From contig QAKV01000028.1 in NCBI GenBank assembly GCA_003343625.1, positions 106,044 through 170,043 on the forward strand: a stretch of DNA of 64,000 bases, given 5' to 3'. The DNA is from Clostridiales bacterium. GTDB lineage: Bacteria > Bacillota > Clostridia > Lachnospirales > Lachnospiraceae. Of the stretch, positions 49,972 to 59,769 are shown piece by piece (the first letter of the stretch is position 1; every line of letters begins with the position of its first letter). Made by a program: the position numbers and the translations under genes. Under the pieces are notes generated by a model, which was not told where the DNA came from, did not search any database, and saw only the letters and a program-made list of their open reading frames with translations.

Positions 49972-51234
49972 TTGGAAATGCAGAGTAGAAAAATCATTCA
50001 GGTGGAGGATAAGGTACCCTTCGGTCTGCTGGTTCCGTTGAGCATTCAGCATATGTTCGCCATGTTCGGCGCGTCAGTGCTGGTTCCGTTTTTGTTTGGA
50101 ATCAATCCGGCCATTGTGCTGTTTATGAACGGCGTCGGAACGCTTTTGTTCATCCTGATTACCAAAGGTAAGGCGCCCGCCTATCTGGGTTCCAGCTTCG
50201 CGTTCCTGGCGCCGGCGGGGATCGTCATCAGCGAGATGGGGTATGAATATGCCCAGGGCGGCTTCGTCGTGGTCGGTTTTGTGGGCTGTATCCTGGCGGC
50301 CGTGATTTATAAATTCGGAACGGACTGGATCGACGTGGTGCTTCCGCCCGCAGCCATGGGCCCCGTCGTGGCTCTGATCGGTCTGGAGCTGTCCTCTTCC
50401 GCTGCCAGCAACGCGGGCCTTCTGGACGAGACGATCTCCATCCCCAACCTCATCGTCTTTCTGGTGACGCTGGGCGTAGCGGTATTCGGTTCCGTTGTGT
50501 TCAGAAAGTTTTTGTCGGTAATCCCGATCCTGATCGCGGTCATCGCCGGATATGTGGCGGCGATTTGCTGCGATATCGTAGACTTTTCCGCTGTGGCGTC
50601 AGCCCACGTTTTTGAGTTGCCTCACTTCCAGCTGGCGAAATTCGATATCGACGCGATTCTGATCATCCTGCCGGTGATTCTGGTCATCACTTCCGAGCAT
50701 ATCGGTCATCAGGTGGTTACGAGCAAGATCGTGGGCAGGGATCTGTTGAAGGATCCGGGCCTGCACCGGAGCATTTTCGCGGATAATTTTTCCACTATGC
50801 TGTCAGGCCTGATCGGTTCCGTTCCCACCACCACTTACGGCGAGAACATCGGCGTGATGGCGGTGACGAAGGTGTACAGCGTCCGCGTCATCGGCGGCGC
50901 GGCCGTGCTTTCCATCATCTGCTCCTTCGTGGGCAAGCTGTCCGCGCTGATTCAGACCATTCCGGGGCCTGTTATCGGCGGGATTTCATTCCTGCTCTAC
51001 GGTATGATAGGCACGTCGGGGATCCGGATTTTGGTGGACTCCCAGGTGGACTATGGGAAATCCAGGAACCTGATCCTGACCTCCGTGATCTTCGTCACCG
51101 GGCTTTCCGGGATCACCGTGACCATCGGCAACATTCAGCTGACGGGCATGGTGCTGGCATGCATCGTGGGTATGCTGATGGGACTGACCTTCTATCTTCT
51201 GGAGAAGTTCCACCTGACCAACGACGAAGCGTAA
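49972..51234 (+). CDS. uraA: Uracil permease (nucleobase:cation symporter-2)
   Basis: A 420-residue membrane protein with about 12-14 segments. VPFGLLVPLSIQHMFAMFGASVLVPFLFG at the N-terminus, GSSFAFLAP, TSEHIGHQVVTSKIVGRDLLKDPGLHRSIFADNFSTMLSGLIGSVPTTTYGENIGVMAVTKVYS (the NAT signature region) and a Glu in SEH identify it as the UraA type. It imports uracil with a proton. TTG 49972 is 6 nt after GGGAGG; an ATG at 49978 is the alternative. No pyrimidine attenuator was recognised. Confidence 0.93.
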   Translation: MEMQSRKIIQVEDKVPFGLLVPLSIQHMFAMFGASVLVPFLFGINPAIVLFMNGVGTLLFILITKGKAPAYLGSSFAFLAPAGIVISEMGYEYAQGGFVVVGFVGCILAAVIYKFGTDWIDVVLPPAAMGPVVALIGLELSSSAASNAGLLDETISIPNLIVFLVTLGVAVFGSVVFRKFLSVIPILIAVIAGYVAAICCDIVDFSAVASAHVFELPHFQLAKFDIDAILIILPVILVITSEHIGHQVVTSKIVGRDLLKDPGLHRSIFADNFSTMLSGLIGSVPTTTYGENIGVMAVTKVYSVRVIGGAAVLSIICSFVGKLSALIQTIPGPVIGGISFLLYGMIGTSGIRILVDSQVDYGKSRNLILTSVIFVTGLSGITVTIGNIQLTGMVLACIVGMLMGLTFYLLEKFHLTNDEA

Positions 51235-51281
51235 AGCTTTTAAGAAGCCGGGAACCGGAAGGAAATTATCGATAAAAATGC

Positions 51282-51319
51282 GGGCTGTTCCATCGTTCAG
51301 GATGGAACAGCCCCTTTTT
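51282..51319. terminator. Terminator between uraA and lysE-like genes
   Basis: A perfect 13-bp stem, GGGCTGTTCCATC and its complement, a 6-nt loop, then CTTTTT. A TTTTT also follows on the minus strand, so it serves both convergent genes. Confidence 0.9.
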
Positions 51320-51326
51320 GCGCAAA

Positions 51327-51908
51327 TTATCGGAAAAGAGATGCTGCGCAGTAGATCAGCAGCAGTGCCATGAGCAGGTTTACGGTTTTTTCGTGTCTGG
51401 AAAAAAAGCGGCAGAAAGCCGAGCCGAACAGCGCCCAGGCATAGGAACCGGAAGCCCCGATGGCCGTTAAAACCAGCACGAACCCTACGAGGGCGGCGGC
51501 CGACTGGTAGAGGGGCAGGATATAGAGGGTCAGGGTGGTGATGGCGTAGATGTATATTTTGGGGTTCATGAACTGCAGGAGCATACCCGTCCGGAAACCG
51601 GACGCCGCTTCGCCTTTTTCCCCGAAGTCGGAAGAACTTCTCCAGACCTTCCAGGCCAGATAGAGCATATAGGCTGCGCCGAAAATCTGCAAGAAGATCC
51701 GTGCTTTGGGAAGCAGGGAGTACAGGGTGGAGCAGAACACGGCACAGACGCTCATGACGACGAAAAATCCCGCTGTGATTCCCAGATTGAACCGGAAACT
51801 GCGCCGAAAGCCCAGGCGGGCTGCATTGCTCATGGAAAGCAGGTTGTTGGCGCCCGGGGTATAGGCTGTGACGAAACAATAGAGCAGGAAATCGGATAAA
51901 GGGAACAC
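51327..51908 (-). CDS. LysE family exporter
   Basis: A 193-residue membrane protein with about six helices. It starts VFPLSDFLLYCFVTAYTPGANNLLSMSNAARLGFRRSF, the LysE signature; later MLLQFMNPKIYIYAITTLTLY is equally typical. The family exports amino acids or metabolites. The GTG at 51908 follows AAAGGAGATG; a longer frame to 51989 would run through the operator. It is divergent from an XRE-cupin regulator, a pairing often seen with LysE exporters. Confidence 0.9.
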   Translation of the reverse strand: MFPLSDFLLYCFVTAYTPGANNLLSMSNAARLGFRRSFRFNLGITAGFFVVMSVCAVFCSTLYSLLPKARIFLQIFGAAYMLYLAWKVWRSSSDFGEKGEAASGFRTGMLLQFMNPKIYIYAITTLTLYILPLYQSAAALVGFVLVLTAIGASGSYAWALFGSAFCRFFSRHEKTVNLLMALLLIYCAASLFR

Positions 51909-51969
51909 GTTGACATCTCCTTTCGCTTTACATCGCAGACGGGAACTTATATAATAGAATAAAAAGTAA

Positions 51970-52017
51970 ATTATAATGCACAAGTACAATTTAATAATAC
52001 AACTTGTGCATTATAAT
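51970..52017. promoter_or_regulatory. 16-bp palindromic operator between divergent genes
   Basis: A 16-bp arm ATTATAATGCACAAGT (51970-51985) is repeated as its exact complement at 52002-52017, with a 16-nt AT-rich centre. Each arm includes a TATAAT, so both divergent promoters can be covered by one bound regulator, probably the XRE-cupin protein. Confidence 0.8.
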
Positions 52018-52039
52018 GCCAACGAGAAGAGGTGGATTT

Positions 52040-52591
52040 TTGGATACGATGAACGCTATCGTCGCGAAAAATATCAGACGCCTGCGGGAGGAAAACAGGC
52101 TGAGCATGGAGGAACTGGCCAAACTGAGCGGGGTCAGCAAGAGTATGCTGGCCCAGATCGAACGAGGGGACGGCAATCCCACCATTTCCACACTCTGGAA
52201 GATCTCCAACGGGATGAAAGTGCCCTTCGACGCGCTGACGGTGAGGCCTAAAGCGCCCTATGAAATCGTGAAGACTTCCGATATACAGCCGATTCTGGAA
52301 GACGGCGGAAAGGTTCGCAATTATCCGGTTTTTCCGGACGACGAGAACAGGCGGTTCGCGGTCTATTATCTGGAGCTGGAGCCGGGGAGCAGCTGGCAGT
52401 CGGAGCCCCATCTGTGGGGAACGAGGGAATTTATCACCGTGTTTTCCGGAAGCCTTCAGATCCGGGCGGACGGCAGGGATATTTCGGTTTCCGCAGGGGA
52501 GAGCGTGCGGTTTCGGGGGGATACGCCGCACGCCTATCGCAATGGAGGGGAGGAAATCGTCGTTTTGCACATGATTTTGTATAATCCGTAA
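52040..52591 (+). CDS. XRE family regulator with cupin domain
   Basis: A 183-residue protein. The helix-turn-helix (about 10-65) reads NIRRLREENRLSMEELAKLSGVSKSMLAQIERGDGNPTISTLWKISNGMKV. The C-terminal cupin (about 105-180) has ELEPGSSWQSEPHLWGTREFITVFSGSLQI and GESVRFRGDTPHAYRN, with metal-type His residues. It probably senses a small ligand and regulates itself and the divergent LysE exporter. TTG 52040 is 4 nt after AGGTGG; ATG 52049 is the alternative. Confidence 0.9.
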   Translation: MDTMNAIVAKNIRRLREENRLSMEELAKLSGVSKSMLAQIERGDGNPTISTLWKISNGMKVPFDALTVRPKAPYEIVKTSDIQPILEDGGKVRNYPVFPDDENRRFAVYYLELEPGSSWQSEPHLWGTREFITVFSGSLQIRADGRDISVSAGESVRFRGDTPHAYRNGGEEIVVLHMILYNP

Positions 52592-52609
52592 AGGAGGAAG
52601 AGGAGAGCC

Positions 52610-55600
52610 ATGTCCGTGAGGTTTATTTTCGGGGGATCCGGCAGCGGGAAGAGCGCTTTTCTGTACCGGGAGCTGATACGGCGTTCCGTCCGGGAACCGG
52701 ACAGGAAATTCTTTCTCATCGTTCCCGATCAGTTTTCCATGCAGACCCAGAAGGATCTGGTGGAGATGCATGATAAAAAAGGGATTCTGAATATCGACGT
52801 TTTGAGCTTCGGGCGGCTGACCCACCGGATATTCGAGGAGCTGGGGGGCGTGGACAGGCCCATGCTGGACGATACGGGAAAGAGCCTGATCGTGCGCCGG
52901 GTGGCGGCTATGGAAAAGGAACGGATGCCCGTGATCGGCGGAAATTTGAGCAAAACCGGTTACGTCCACGAGGTGAAGTCCGCCATTTCGGAATTTATGC
53001 AGTACGGCATCAGGGGAAGCGACCTGGACGAACTGACGGAATTTTCCCGGAAGAGGGGTCAACTATGCGCCAAACTCAAGGATCTGAAAGTGATCTACGA
53101 GGGGTTTCTGGCTTTCATCCGCGATCGGTTCCTGACTTCGGAAGAATCTCTGGAAGTGCTGGCCAATCTGCTGCCTTCGTCGGAGCTGATGCGGGACAGC
53201 GTGGTGGCCTTCGACGGATTCACCGGGTTTACGCCGGTGCAAAACCGGGTACTGCGCTGTCTGTTTTCCCTGGCGTCGGAAGCGATAGTCACCGTCACGC
53301 TGGACGGCAGGGAGGATCCTCATCTGCAAAAGGGGGAGCAGGAGCTGTTCGCCCTGAGCAAGAGAACTGTGCTTTCTTTGGAAAAGCTGGCCCGGGAAGC
53401 CGGGGCCGCCAGGGGAAAGGACGAGGTGCTGCGCCAGGAGCCTTCGCCCAGATTCCGTCAGGCTCCGGCGCTGGCGCATCTGGAGCGGCACCTGTTCCGC
53501 TATCCGGCCATGCCCTTTTCGGGGGATCCGAAAGAAATCCGTATTTTCGAGGCGTCCACCCAGCGGGAGGAGGTGCGCCAGATCTGCATCGCTATCCGCA
53601 GGCTGATTCGGGAAAGGGGCTACTGCTACAGGGATATCGCGGTGATCTGCGGGGATTTTTCGGCATATGCCAGCTGCCTGGAGCAGGAATTCGCCGTCTA
53701 TGGCATTCCGGTTTATCTGGATCAGACCAGGGGAATCGTCCTCAATCCATTCATCGAATATTTGAAGAGCGCCCTGCAGGTGCGGGTGCAGAACTACAGT
53801 TATGAAGCGGTGTTCCACTATCTGCGAAGCGGGTTGGCGGACTTTACCCCGCAGGAGACGGATCGCCTGGAGCTTTATGCCCGGGCCCTGGGAATCCGGG
53901 GGAAAAAGAAATGGGAAACCCTGTTCGTCTATCCGGCGGATTATATGATCGATGCCAGAGCGGAGCTGGAGGAGTTAAACGCCCTGCGCAGCAGGCTGGT
54001 GGAGCAGATGGAGCCTCTGTACGGTCGCTACCGGAAGATGGAACAGTTCGCAAAAGGACTATACCAGTTCCTCGCAGCCAACCGGGTGCAGGAAAAGCTG
54101 GTTCGGTTTTCCGAACGGTTCGAGCGGGAAGGGGATCGGGTACGTGCCAGGGAATACGCCCAGATTTATCGCCTGGTGATGGATCTTTTGGATCAGGTGG
54201 TGAGCCTGATCGGGGAAGAGGAGTCCTGCCCGGAGGAATTCGCCCGGATTCTGGAGGCCGGATTCGAGGAAATTCAGGTGGGAACCATTCCTTTGAATGT
54301 GGATCGGGTGATGGCCGGGGACATGGAGAGAACCCGTTTACAACAGGTGAAAGTCCTGTTCTTCGCAGGGGTCAACGACGGCTATATCCCCAAAAATGCG
54401 GGAAAGGGCGGAATCCTGTCCGATCTGGAACGGGAGTTCCTCGCCGGTTCCGGGAAAGAGCTGGCCCCCTCTCCCAGACAGCAGATGTATATTCAGCGGT
54501 TGTATCTGTATCTGAATCTGACCAAACCTTCGGAACAGCTCGTGCTGTCCTGCTGCAGGATGGATGGGGAGGGACGCACCATGCGGCCCAGCTACCTGAT
54601 CGGGCAGCTGACCCGGCTTTTTCCCTCCCTGACTGTGGAGCAGCCGGAAAGACAGCCCATGCTCTCGCAGGTTCAGACTATGGCCGACGGCAGGGAGTAT
54701 CTGGTGGCGGGACTGCGATCCTTCGCGGACGGGCAGCAGGAGGAAGGGCAGCGGAAAGATTTCCTGACCCTGTATCGGCTGTATCGAGGGGACGAGACAT
54801 ACGCGGACTGGACGAAAGCGATGACGGATGCGGCGTTTTTTTCCTATCAGGAGACCTCTCTCGGAAAGGCGGTGGCCTCGGCGCTGTACGGACAGACCCT
54901 TCTCGGAAGCATCAGCCGCCTGGAGCAGTACGCGGCCTGCGCCTATTCCCACTTCCTGCGCTATGGTCTGCGCTTAAAGGAGCAGGAGGAATATAGCTTC
55001 GAGGCGGTGGACCTGGGCAACATTTTCCATGGCGTGCTTGAGATCTTCTCCAAAAATCTGGGGGAAAACGGATATACGTGGTTCGATTTTCCCGAAGAGG
55101 AAGGAGCGCGCATGATCGAGGAGGCAGTGGACGCTTTTGCGGTGAGCTATCACAATACGGTGTTGTTCGACAACGCCAGAAACGCCTATATGATCACCAG
55201 GATCAAGCGGATTTTAAAGCGAACGGTGGCAGCCATGCAGTATCAGCTGAAAAAGGGGAGCTTTGTGCCGGAACAGTTCGAAGTTTCCTTTTCTGTGCTG
55301 GAGGAGCTGGATGCGGTCAGCGTGGCTCTTTCCGAACAGGAAAAGATGCGACTGAAAGGGCGTATTGACCGGATGGACGTGCGGGAGGACGAAAAGCACG
55401 TCTATGTCAAAGTGGTGGATTATAAATCCGGCAGCCGGGATTTCTCTCTGGCGGCGCTGTATTATGGCCTGCAGCTGCAGCTGGTGGTCTATTTGAACGC
55501 GGCCATGGAACTGACGGCGAAAAAACATCCGGGCAAGGAGATCGTGCCGGCGGCCATGCTCTATTACCGGGTGCAGGATCCGGTTATCGATCTGGAAGGA

Positions 55601-56065
55601 GAGGATCCCTCCCCGGAGGAGATCGACCGTCGTATTTTAAAGGCGCTTCGCACCACGGGTGTGGTCAATGCCCGCCCGGATGTGGTGGAAGGGCTGGATG
55701 GGGAATTTACGGACCGCTCCGATGTGGTTCCCGTGGAGCGGAAAAAGGACGGCAGCTTCAGCGCCCGGTCCGGTATCATGGAGGAAACGGATTTTCGGGC
55801 CGTATCCGAATTCGTGAGCCGGAAGATCCGCCGGACGGGGCAGAAGATCCTGGAGGGACGGATTTCCCTGGATCCTTATGTGCAGGGGAATGACAGCGCA
55901 TGCGACTACTGTCCATACAGGAAAGTGTGCGGTTTCGATCGGAGGATCGCGGGGTATTCCATGCGGGAGCTGGAAAATCTGAAAGAAGAGGAGGCGCTTG
56001 CGCGTATCAGAAAGGAGGTCGCCGATGGGGATGCGCTTTACGAAGAGCCAGCAGAGAGCCATTGA
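52610..56065 (+). CDS. addB: AddAB helicase-nuclease subunit AddB
   Basis: A 1151-residue protein, normal for AddB. It opens with the Walker-A-like FIFGGSGSGKSAFLYRELI. UvrD-like remnants run through the middle. The C-terminal nuclease has KVVDYKSGSRDF with the catalytic acid and Lys, and a Cys cluster DSACDYCPYRKVCGFD, with an upstream Cys (SRLEQYAACAYSHFL), that would bind a 4Fe-4S cluster. With AddA it resects double-strand breaks for RecA. It overlaps addA by 41 nt. Confidence 0.95.
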   Translation: MSVRFIFGGSGSGKSAFLYRELIRRSVREPDRKFFLIVPDQFSMQTQKDLVEMHDKKGILNIDVLSFGRLTHRIFEELGGVDRPMLDDTGKSLIVRRVAAMEKERMPVIGGNLSKTGYVHEVKSAISEFMQYGIRGSDLDELTEFSRKRGQLCAKLKDLKVIYEGFLAFIRDRFLTSEESLEVLANLLPSSELMRDSVVAFDGFTGFTPVQNRVLRCLFSLASEAIVTVTLDGREDPHLQKGEQELFALSKRTVLSLEKLAREAGAARGKDEVLRQEPSPRFRQAPALAHLERHLFRYPAMPFSGDPKEIRIFEASTQREEVRQICIAIRRLIRERGYCYRDIAVICGDFSAYASCLEQEFAVYGIPVYLDQTRGIVLNPFIEYLKSALQVRVQNYSYEAVFHYLRSGLADFTPQETDRLELYARALGIRGKKKWETLFVYPADYMIDARAELEELNALRSRLVEQMEPLYGRYRKMEQFAKGLYQFLAANRVQEKLVRFSERFEREGDRVRAREYAQIYRLVMDLLDQVVSLIGEEESCPEEFARILEAGFEEIQVGTIPLNVDRVMAGDMERTRLQQVKVLFFAGVNDGYIPKNAGKGGILSDLEREFLAGSGKELAPSPRQQMYIQRLYLYLNLTKPSEQLVLSCCRMDGEGRTMRPSYLIGQLTRLFPSLTVEQPERQPMLSQVQTMADGREYLVAGLRSFADGQQEEGQRKDFLTLYRLYRGDETYADWTKAMTDAAFFSYQETSLGKAVASALYGQTLLGSISRLEQYAACAYSHFLRYGLRLKEQEEYSFEAVDLGNIFHGVLEIFSKNLGENGYTWFDFPEEEGARMIEEAVDAFAVSYHNTVLFDNARNAYMITRIKRILKRTVAAMQYQLKKGSFVPEQFEVSFSVLEELDAVSVALSEQEKMRLKGRIDRMDVREDEKHVYVKVVDYKSGSRDFSLAALYYGLQLQLVVYLNAAMELTAKKHPGKEIVPAAMLYYRVQDPVIDLEGEDPSPEEIDRRILKALRTTGVVNARPDVVEGLDGEFTDRSDVVPVERKKDGSFSARSGIMEETDFRAVSEFVSRKIRRTGQKILEGRISLDPYVQGNDSACDYCPYRKVCGFDRRIAGYSMRELENLKEEEALARIRKEVADGDALYEEPAESH

Positions 56066-59000
56066 TCTGCGGGGCAGCAACATCCTGGTGTCCGCCGCGG
56101 CGGGTTCGGGAAAGACGGCGGTGCTGGTGGAACGGATCGTGAAGCTGGTCAGCGATCCGGCGAACGATACGGACATCGACCGGATTCTGGTGGTGACGTT
56201 CACCAACGCTGCGGCGGCCCAAATGCGGGAACGCATCCTGGGGGCGCTGACGCAAAAGGCGGAGCAGGAACCGGATAACGTGCATCTGCAGCGGCAGCTG
56301 ACGCTGATTCACAACGCGAAAATCACAACCATCGACAGCTTCTGCCTGAACCTGATCCGGAATCATTTCAACGAAATCGGCCTGGATCCGGATTTTCGGA
56401 CGGCGGACGATGGGGAACGAAAACTTTTGGAACAGGATGTGCTGGCGCAGCTTTTGGAAGATTCCTTTTCGGCCGGAGATCCCGGATTCCTCCATTGCGT
56501 GGAATGTTTCGCCCCGGGGGGCAGGGAGAACCGGCTGGAAGAGCTGATCCTGCAGCTGTATCAGTTTTCCATGAGCTATCCCTGGCCGGGGGAATGGCTG
56601 CTGCGCCACCGGCCGCCGGAGGGGGAGGCTTCCCTGGAGGACTTGAGAAACGAAAATTGGTTCCGATGGATGGCGAAGGTCGTGCGGGAGAGATTGCAGG
56701 AATGCAGTCTATGCGTGCAGGAAAACCTGCACTTTTGCGAGGAACCGGACGGGCCGTATCTTTATGCGCAGATGGTGGAAGAGGACAAAGCGCTGGTGGA
56801 TCGTCTGTGGAAGCTGGCGGAAGGGTTGTCCGAGGGGCCGGAGGGCTGCGGTTTGCAGACCGACGGAGCGGACTGCTGCCAGAAACTGTGGGAGGAGCTG
56901 TCCCAACTTTCATTCGCCAGGCTGAGTTCCAAAAAGGATCCGTCCATTTCTCCGGAGAAGAGGGAAGCGGTGAAACGCGGTCGGGAGCGTATGAAAAACC
57001 TGCTGACCGGCCTCCGGGGGAAATTTTTCTCCGCGGATCCCAAAACCTGGCCCCGACAGCTCCGCGGCTCATCTGAAGCGGTGCGGGCGCTGGTGGATCT
57101 GGCTCTGGAGTTCATGAGGAGGTTGGAGGAGAAGAAGCGGGAGAAGAATCTGCTGGATTTTTCGGATATGGAACATCTGGCCCTGAAAATTCTCCTCAAC
57201 CGGAAGGAAGACGGGACCGTGGAGCCCACCCGGACAGCGTTGGAATACAGGGAGCAGTACCGGGAAATCCTCATCGACGAGTATCAGGACTCCAACCTGG
57301 TGCAGGAGTATTTGCTCCAGAGTATTTCCGGGGAGGACGACGGGCGGTTCGACCGGTTCATGGTGGGGGATGTGAAGCAGAGCATCTATAAATTCCGCCT
57401 GGCCCGGCCGGAGATTTTCATGGAAAAGTTTGCGTCCTATCAAAAGGACGAAGGCCCTTGCGTCCGGGTGGATCTGAAACAGAATTTCCGGAGCCGGAAA
57501 GAGGTGACGGACTGTGTCAACGACGTGTTTTTCCAGCTGATGCACCGGGAGCTGGGCGGGGTGGAATACGATGAAGAGTCCGCTCTCTATCCGGGCGCTT
57601 CTTTCCCGGCAGCCCCCGAAAGCGAGGGGGAAGGAGACCCGTATGCGCCGGAATTTCTGGTGGCGCTGAAAGGGGAGGAAAAGGAGGACTCCAAACGGCT
57701 GGAGGCCCGAATGATTGCGGCGAAAATCCATGAGCTGGCGGGGAAACTGCCGGTGAGGGACGAAAGCACCGGACAGCTGCGCCCTGCCCGCTATAAAGAC
57801 ATTGTGATTTTGCTGCGCAGCCCGTCGGGCTGGGATGAGGTTTTCCGCAAGACCCTGGAGGAAGAGGGAATCCCTGTATACGTCACATCGAAAACGGGAT
57901 ATTTCGCGGCGGCGGAGGTGCAGACTGCGCTCAATTTCCTGAGAGTCCTCAATAATCCCCTTCAGGACATTCCGCTGTTCGGGGTGATGCATTCCCCGGT
58001 GGGCGGATTTTCGGACGCCCAGATCGCTCTGTTGCGGGCCGGGGATGAGACGGGAAAGAGAAGCCTCTATGGCTGTATGAAAGAGAAAGCCGAAAAAGGG
58101 GAGGATGAGCTGACGGACAAATGCCGGGAGTTTCTGGCCCTGCTGGCCCGGTTTCGGGAGTATGCGGTCTATCTGCCCATCCACAGCCTGATCCGGCGAT
58201 TCCTGGAAGAGACGGGTTATCTGTATACGGTGAGCGCTTTGCCTGCCGGAAACCAGAGGAAGATGAACATCGAGATGCTGCTGGCCCGGGCGGAGAGCTT
58301 TGAGAAGACGAGCTATTCCGGCCTCTTTCACTTCATCCGTTATATGGAGCAGATGGAGAAATACAACATCGACTTCGGTGAGACGGGGGCGCTGGATGAA
58401 AATGCCGACATCGTGCGGATTATGAGTATCCATAAGAGCAAGGGACTGGAATTCCCCGTCTGCTTCCTCGCGGGCCTCTCCAAACGATTCAATCGGCAGG
58501 ACAGCGTGCAGCCAGTCATTCTGGATATGGATCTGGGCATCGCCGCGGATTGGATCGATCCGAAAGCGCGGACGAAACAGGCTACGGTGAAAAAGAACGC
58601 GCTCGCGGCCAAACTGGTGGAGGACAGTCTGGGGGAGGAGCTCAGGGTTCTATATGTCGCCATGACCAGGGCGGAGGAAAAACTTATTCTGACCGCCTGC
58701 TGTAAGGAAGAAAAAGATGGTTTCGCGGAAACGGAGCCTTCCCTGAAGCGGGAGCTGCCCCGAATGTCCGCCGCCAGGATTTTGGAAGCGGGCAGCTATT
58801 TCGACCTGCTGCTGCCTGTCTGGACGGCTTGCGGCAGGGAAGTGGTCTGGCGGAAACAGGAGGAGCTTTTGGGAGAAAAACTGGGACGCGAGGCGGCCGG
58901 GCAAAACCAGCTGCAGCGGCTTTTGTGGGAGAGCGCATCCGGTCAGGAAAGGGATTCGCAGGAAGAAAGGCTGCGGCAGCGGGTTTACAGCAGGTACCCC

Positions 59001-59684
59001 CACGAAAACCTGGAAGGGCTCTTTGTCAAGACCACGGTATCCGAGCTGAAAAAGGAAGGAATGCAGGAGGAGGGGGTTGCGGAGCTGTTTCCCGAACCGG
59101 AGGTCGTGCCCTATCTGCCCAGATTCGTCCGGAAGGAAGAGGAAAAGCTCGGCGGAACCCTGCGGGGCAGCGCTTATCACAGGCTGCTGGAGCTGTTCCC
59201 TTTCGGTCAGAAACCGCACACATATCTGTGGGATGCGGAGGATGTGGAGCAAACGATTCGGGATCTGCGGGAATCCGGCCGCCTTTCGGAGGAATATGCG
59301 TCAGCGGTGAATTTCCGAAAGATCGCGGCGTTTCTGCGGTCGAATCTGGCGGAGCGGATGCGCAGAGCCCTGGAGGCGGGCAGACTGAAGCGGGAACAGC
59401 CCTTCGTGCTGGGAATTTCCGCTGCCGAGCTGTCCGAAACCCTGCCGGAGGAGGAAACGGTGCTGATTCAGGGAATTATCGACGCCTGCTTCGAAGAAGA
59501 GGACGGGGTGGTGGTTGTGGACTATAAGACCGACGCGGTCTCGGATGGATCCGAACTGCTGCGCCGCTATCGGGTGCAGCTCGAGTATTACGCCCGGGCG
59601 CTGGAACAGATCACCGGGAAGAGGGTGAAGGAGAAACTCATCTATTCCTTCGCCCTGCGAGAGGTGATTTCGGTGGAACTGTGA
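56025..59684 (+). CDS. addA: AddAB helicase-nuclease subunit AddA
   Basis: A 1219-residue UvrD-family helicase with nuclease. Motifs in order: Q-motif FTKSQQRAIDLRG, Walker A SAAAGSGKTAVLVERI, VVTFTNAAAAQMRERI, Walker B LIDEYQDSNLVQ, DVKQSIYKFRLARPEIF, MSIHKSKGLEFPVCFLAG, and YVAMTRAEEKL. The C-terminal nuclease has VVVDYKTDAV. The start is ATG 56025, after AAAGGAGG at 56011-56018; an in-frame start at 55998 is further from any ribosome site. Full AddAB pair for repair and recombination. Confidence 0.96.
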   Translation: MGMRFTKSQQRAIDLRGSNILVSAAAGSGKTAVLVERIVKLVSDPANDTDIDRILVVTFTNAAAAQMRERILGALTQKAEQEPDNVHLQRQLTLIHNAKITTIDSFCLNLIRNHFNEIGLDPDFRTADDGERKLLEQDVLAQLLEDSFSAGDPGFLHCVECFAPGGRENRLEELILQLYQFSMSYPWPGEWLLRHRPPEGEASLEDLRNENWFRWMAKVVRERLQECSLCVQENLHFCEEPDGPYLYAQMVEEDKALVDRLWKLAEGLSEGPEGCGLQTDGADCCQKLWEELSQLSFARLSSKKDPSISPEKREAVKRGRERMKNLLTGLRGKFFSADPKTWPRQLRGSSEAVRALVDLALEFMRRLEEKKREKNLLDFSDMEHLALKILLNRKEDGTVEPTRTALEYREQYREILIDEYQDSNLVQEYLLQSISGEDDGRFDRFMVGDVKQSIYKFRLARPEIFMEKFASYQKDEGPCVRVDLKQNFRSRKEVTDCVNDVFFQLMHRELGGVEYDEESALYPGASFPAAPESEGEGDPYAPEFLVALKGEEKEDSKRLEARMIAAKIHELAGKLPVRDESTGQLRPARYKDIVILLRSPSGWDEVFRKTLEEEGIPVYVTSKTGYFAAAEVQTALNFLRVLNNPLQDIPLFGVMHSPVGGFSDAQIALLRAGDETGKRSLYGCMKEKAEKGEDELTDKCREFLALLARFREYAVYLPIHSLIRRFLEETGYLYTVSALPAGNQRKMNIEMLLARAESFEKTSYSGLFHFIRYMEQMEKYNIDFGETGALDENADIVRIMSIHKSKGLEFPVCFLAGLSKRFNRQDSVQPVILDMDLGIAADWIDPKARTKQATVKKNALAAKLVEDSLGEELRVLYVAMTRAEEKLILTACCKEEKDGFAETEPSLKRELPRMSAARILEAGSYFDLLLPVWTACGREVVWRKQEELLGEKLGREAAGQNQLQRLLWESASGQERDSQEERLRQRVYSRYPHENLEGLFVKTTVSELKKEGMQEEGVAELFPEPEVVPYLPRFVRKEEEKLGGTLRGSAYHRLLELFPFGQKPHTYLWDAEDVEQTIRDLRESGRLSEEYASAVNFRKIAAFLRSNLAERMRRALEAGRLKREQPFVLGISAAELSETLPEEETVLIQGIIDACFEEEDGVVVVDYKTDAVSDGSELLRRYRVQLEYYARALEQITGKRVKEKLIYSFALREVISVEL

Positions 59685-59702
59685 CTTTTTCACAATTAGG
59701 CA

Positions 59703-59731
59703 TTGCAAAATCGAAGTAAATTCGCTATAGT
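59703..59731 (+). promoter_or_regulatory. Promoter of the ECF transporter operon
   Basis: TTGCAA (59703-59708), 17 nt, TATAGT (59726-59731). Confidence 0.75.
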
Positions 59732-59769
59732 AGGTACGTAAAAAAATACTTATGAGGAGGATTAGGCTC

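Noticed and set aside
57069..58433. Minus-strand frame of 454 codons opposite addA
   Set aside because: It lies fully under helicase motifs of addA and has no recognisable domain. Chance in GC-rich DNA.
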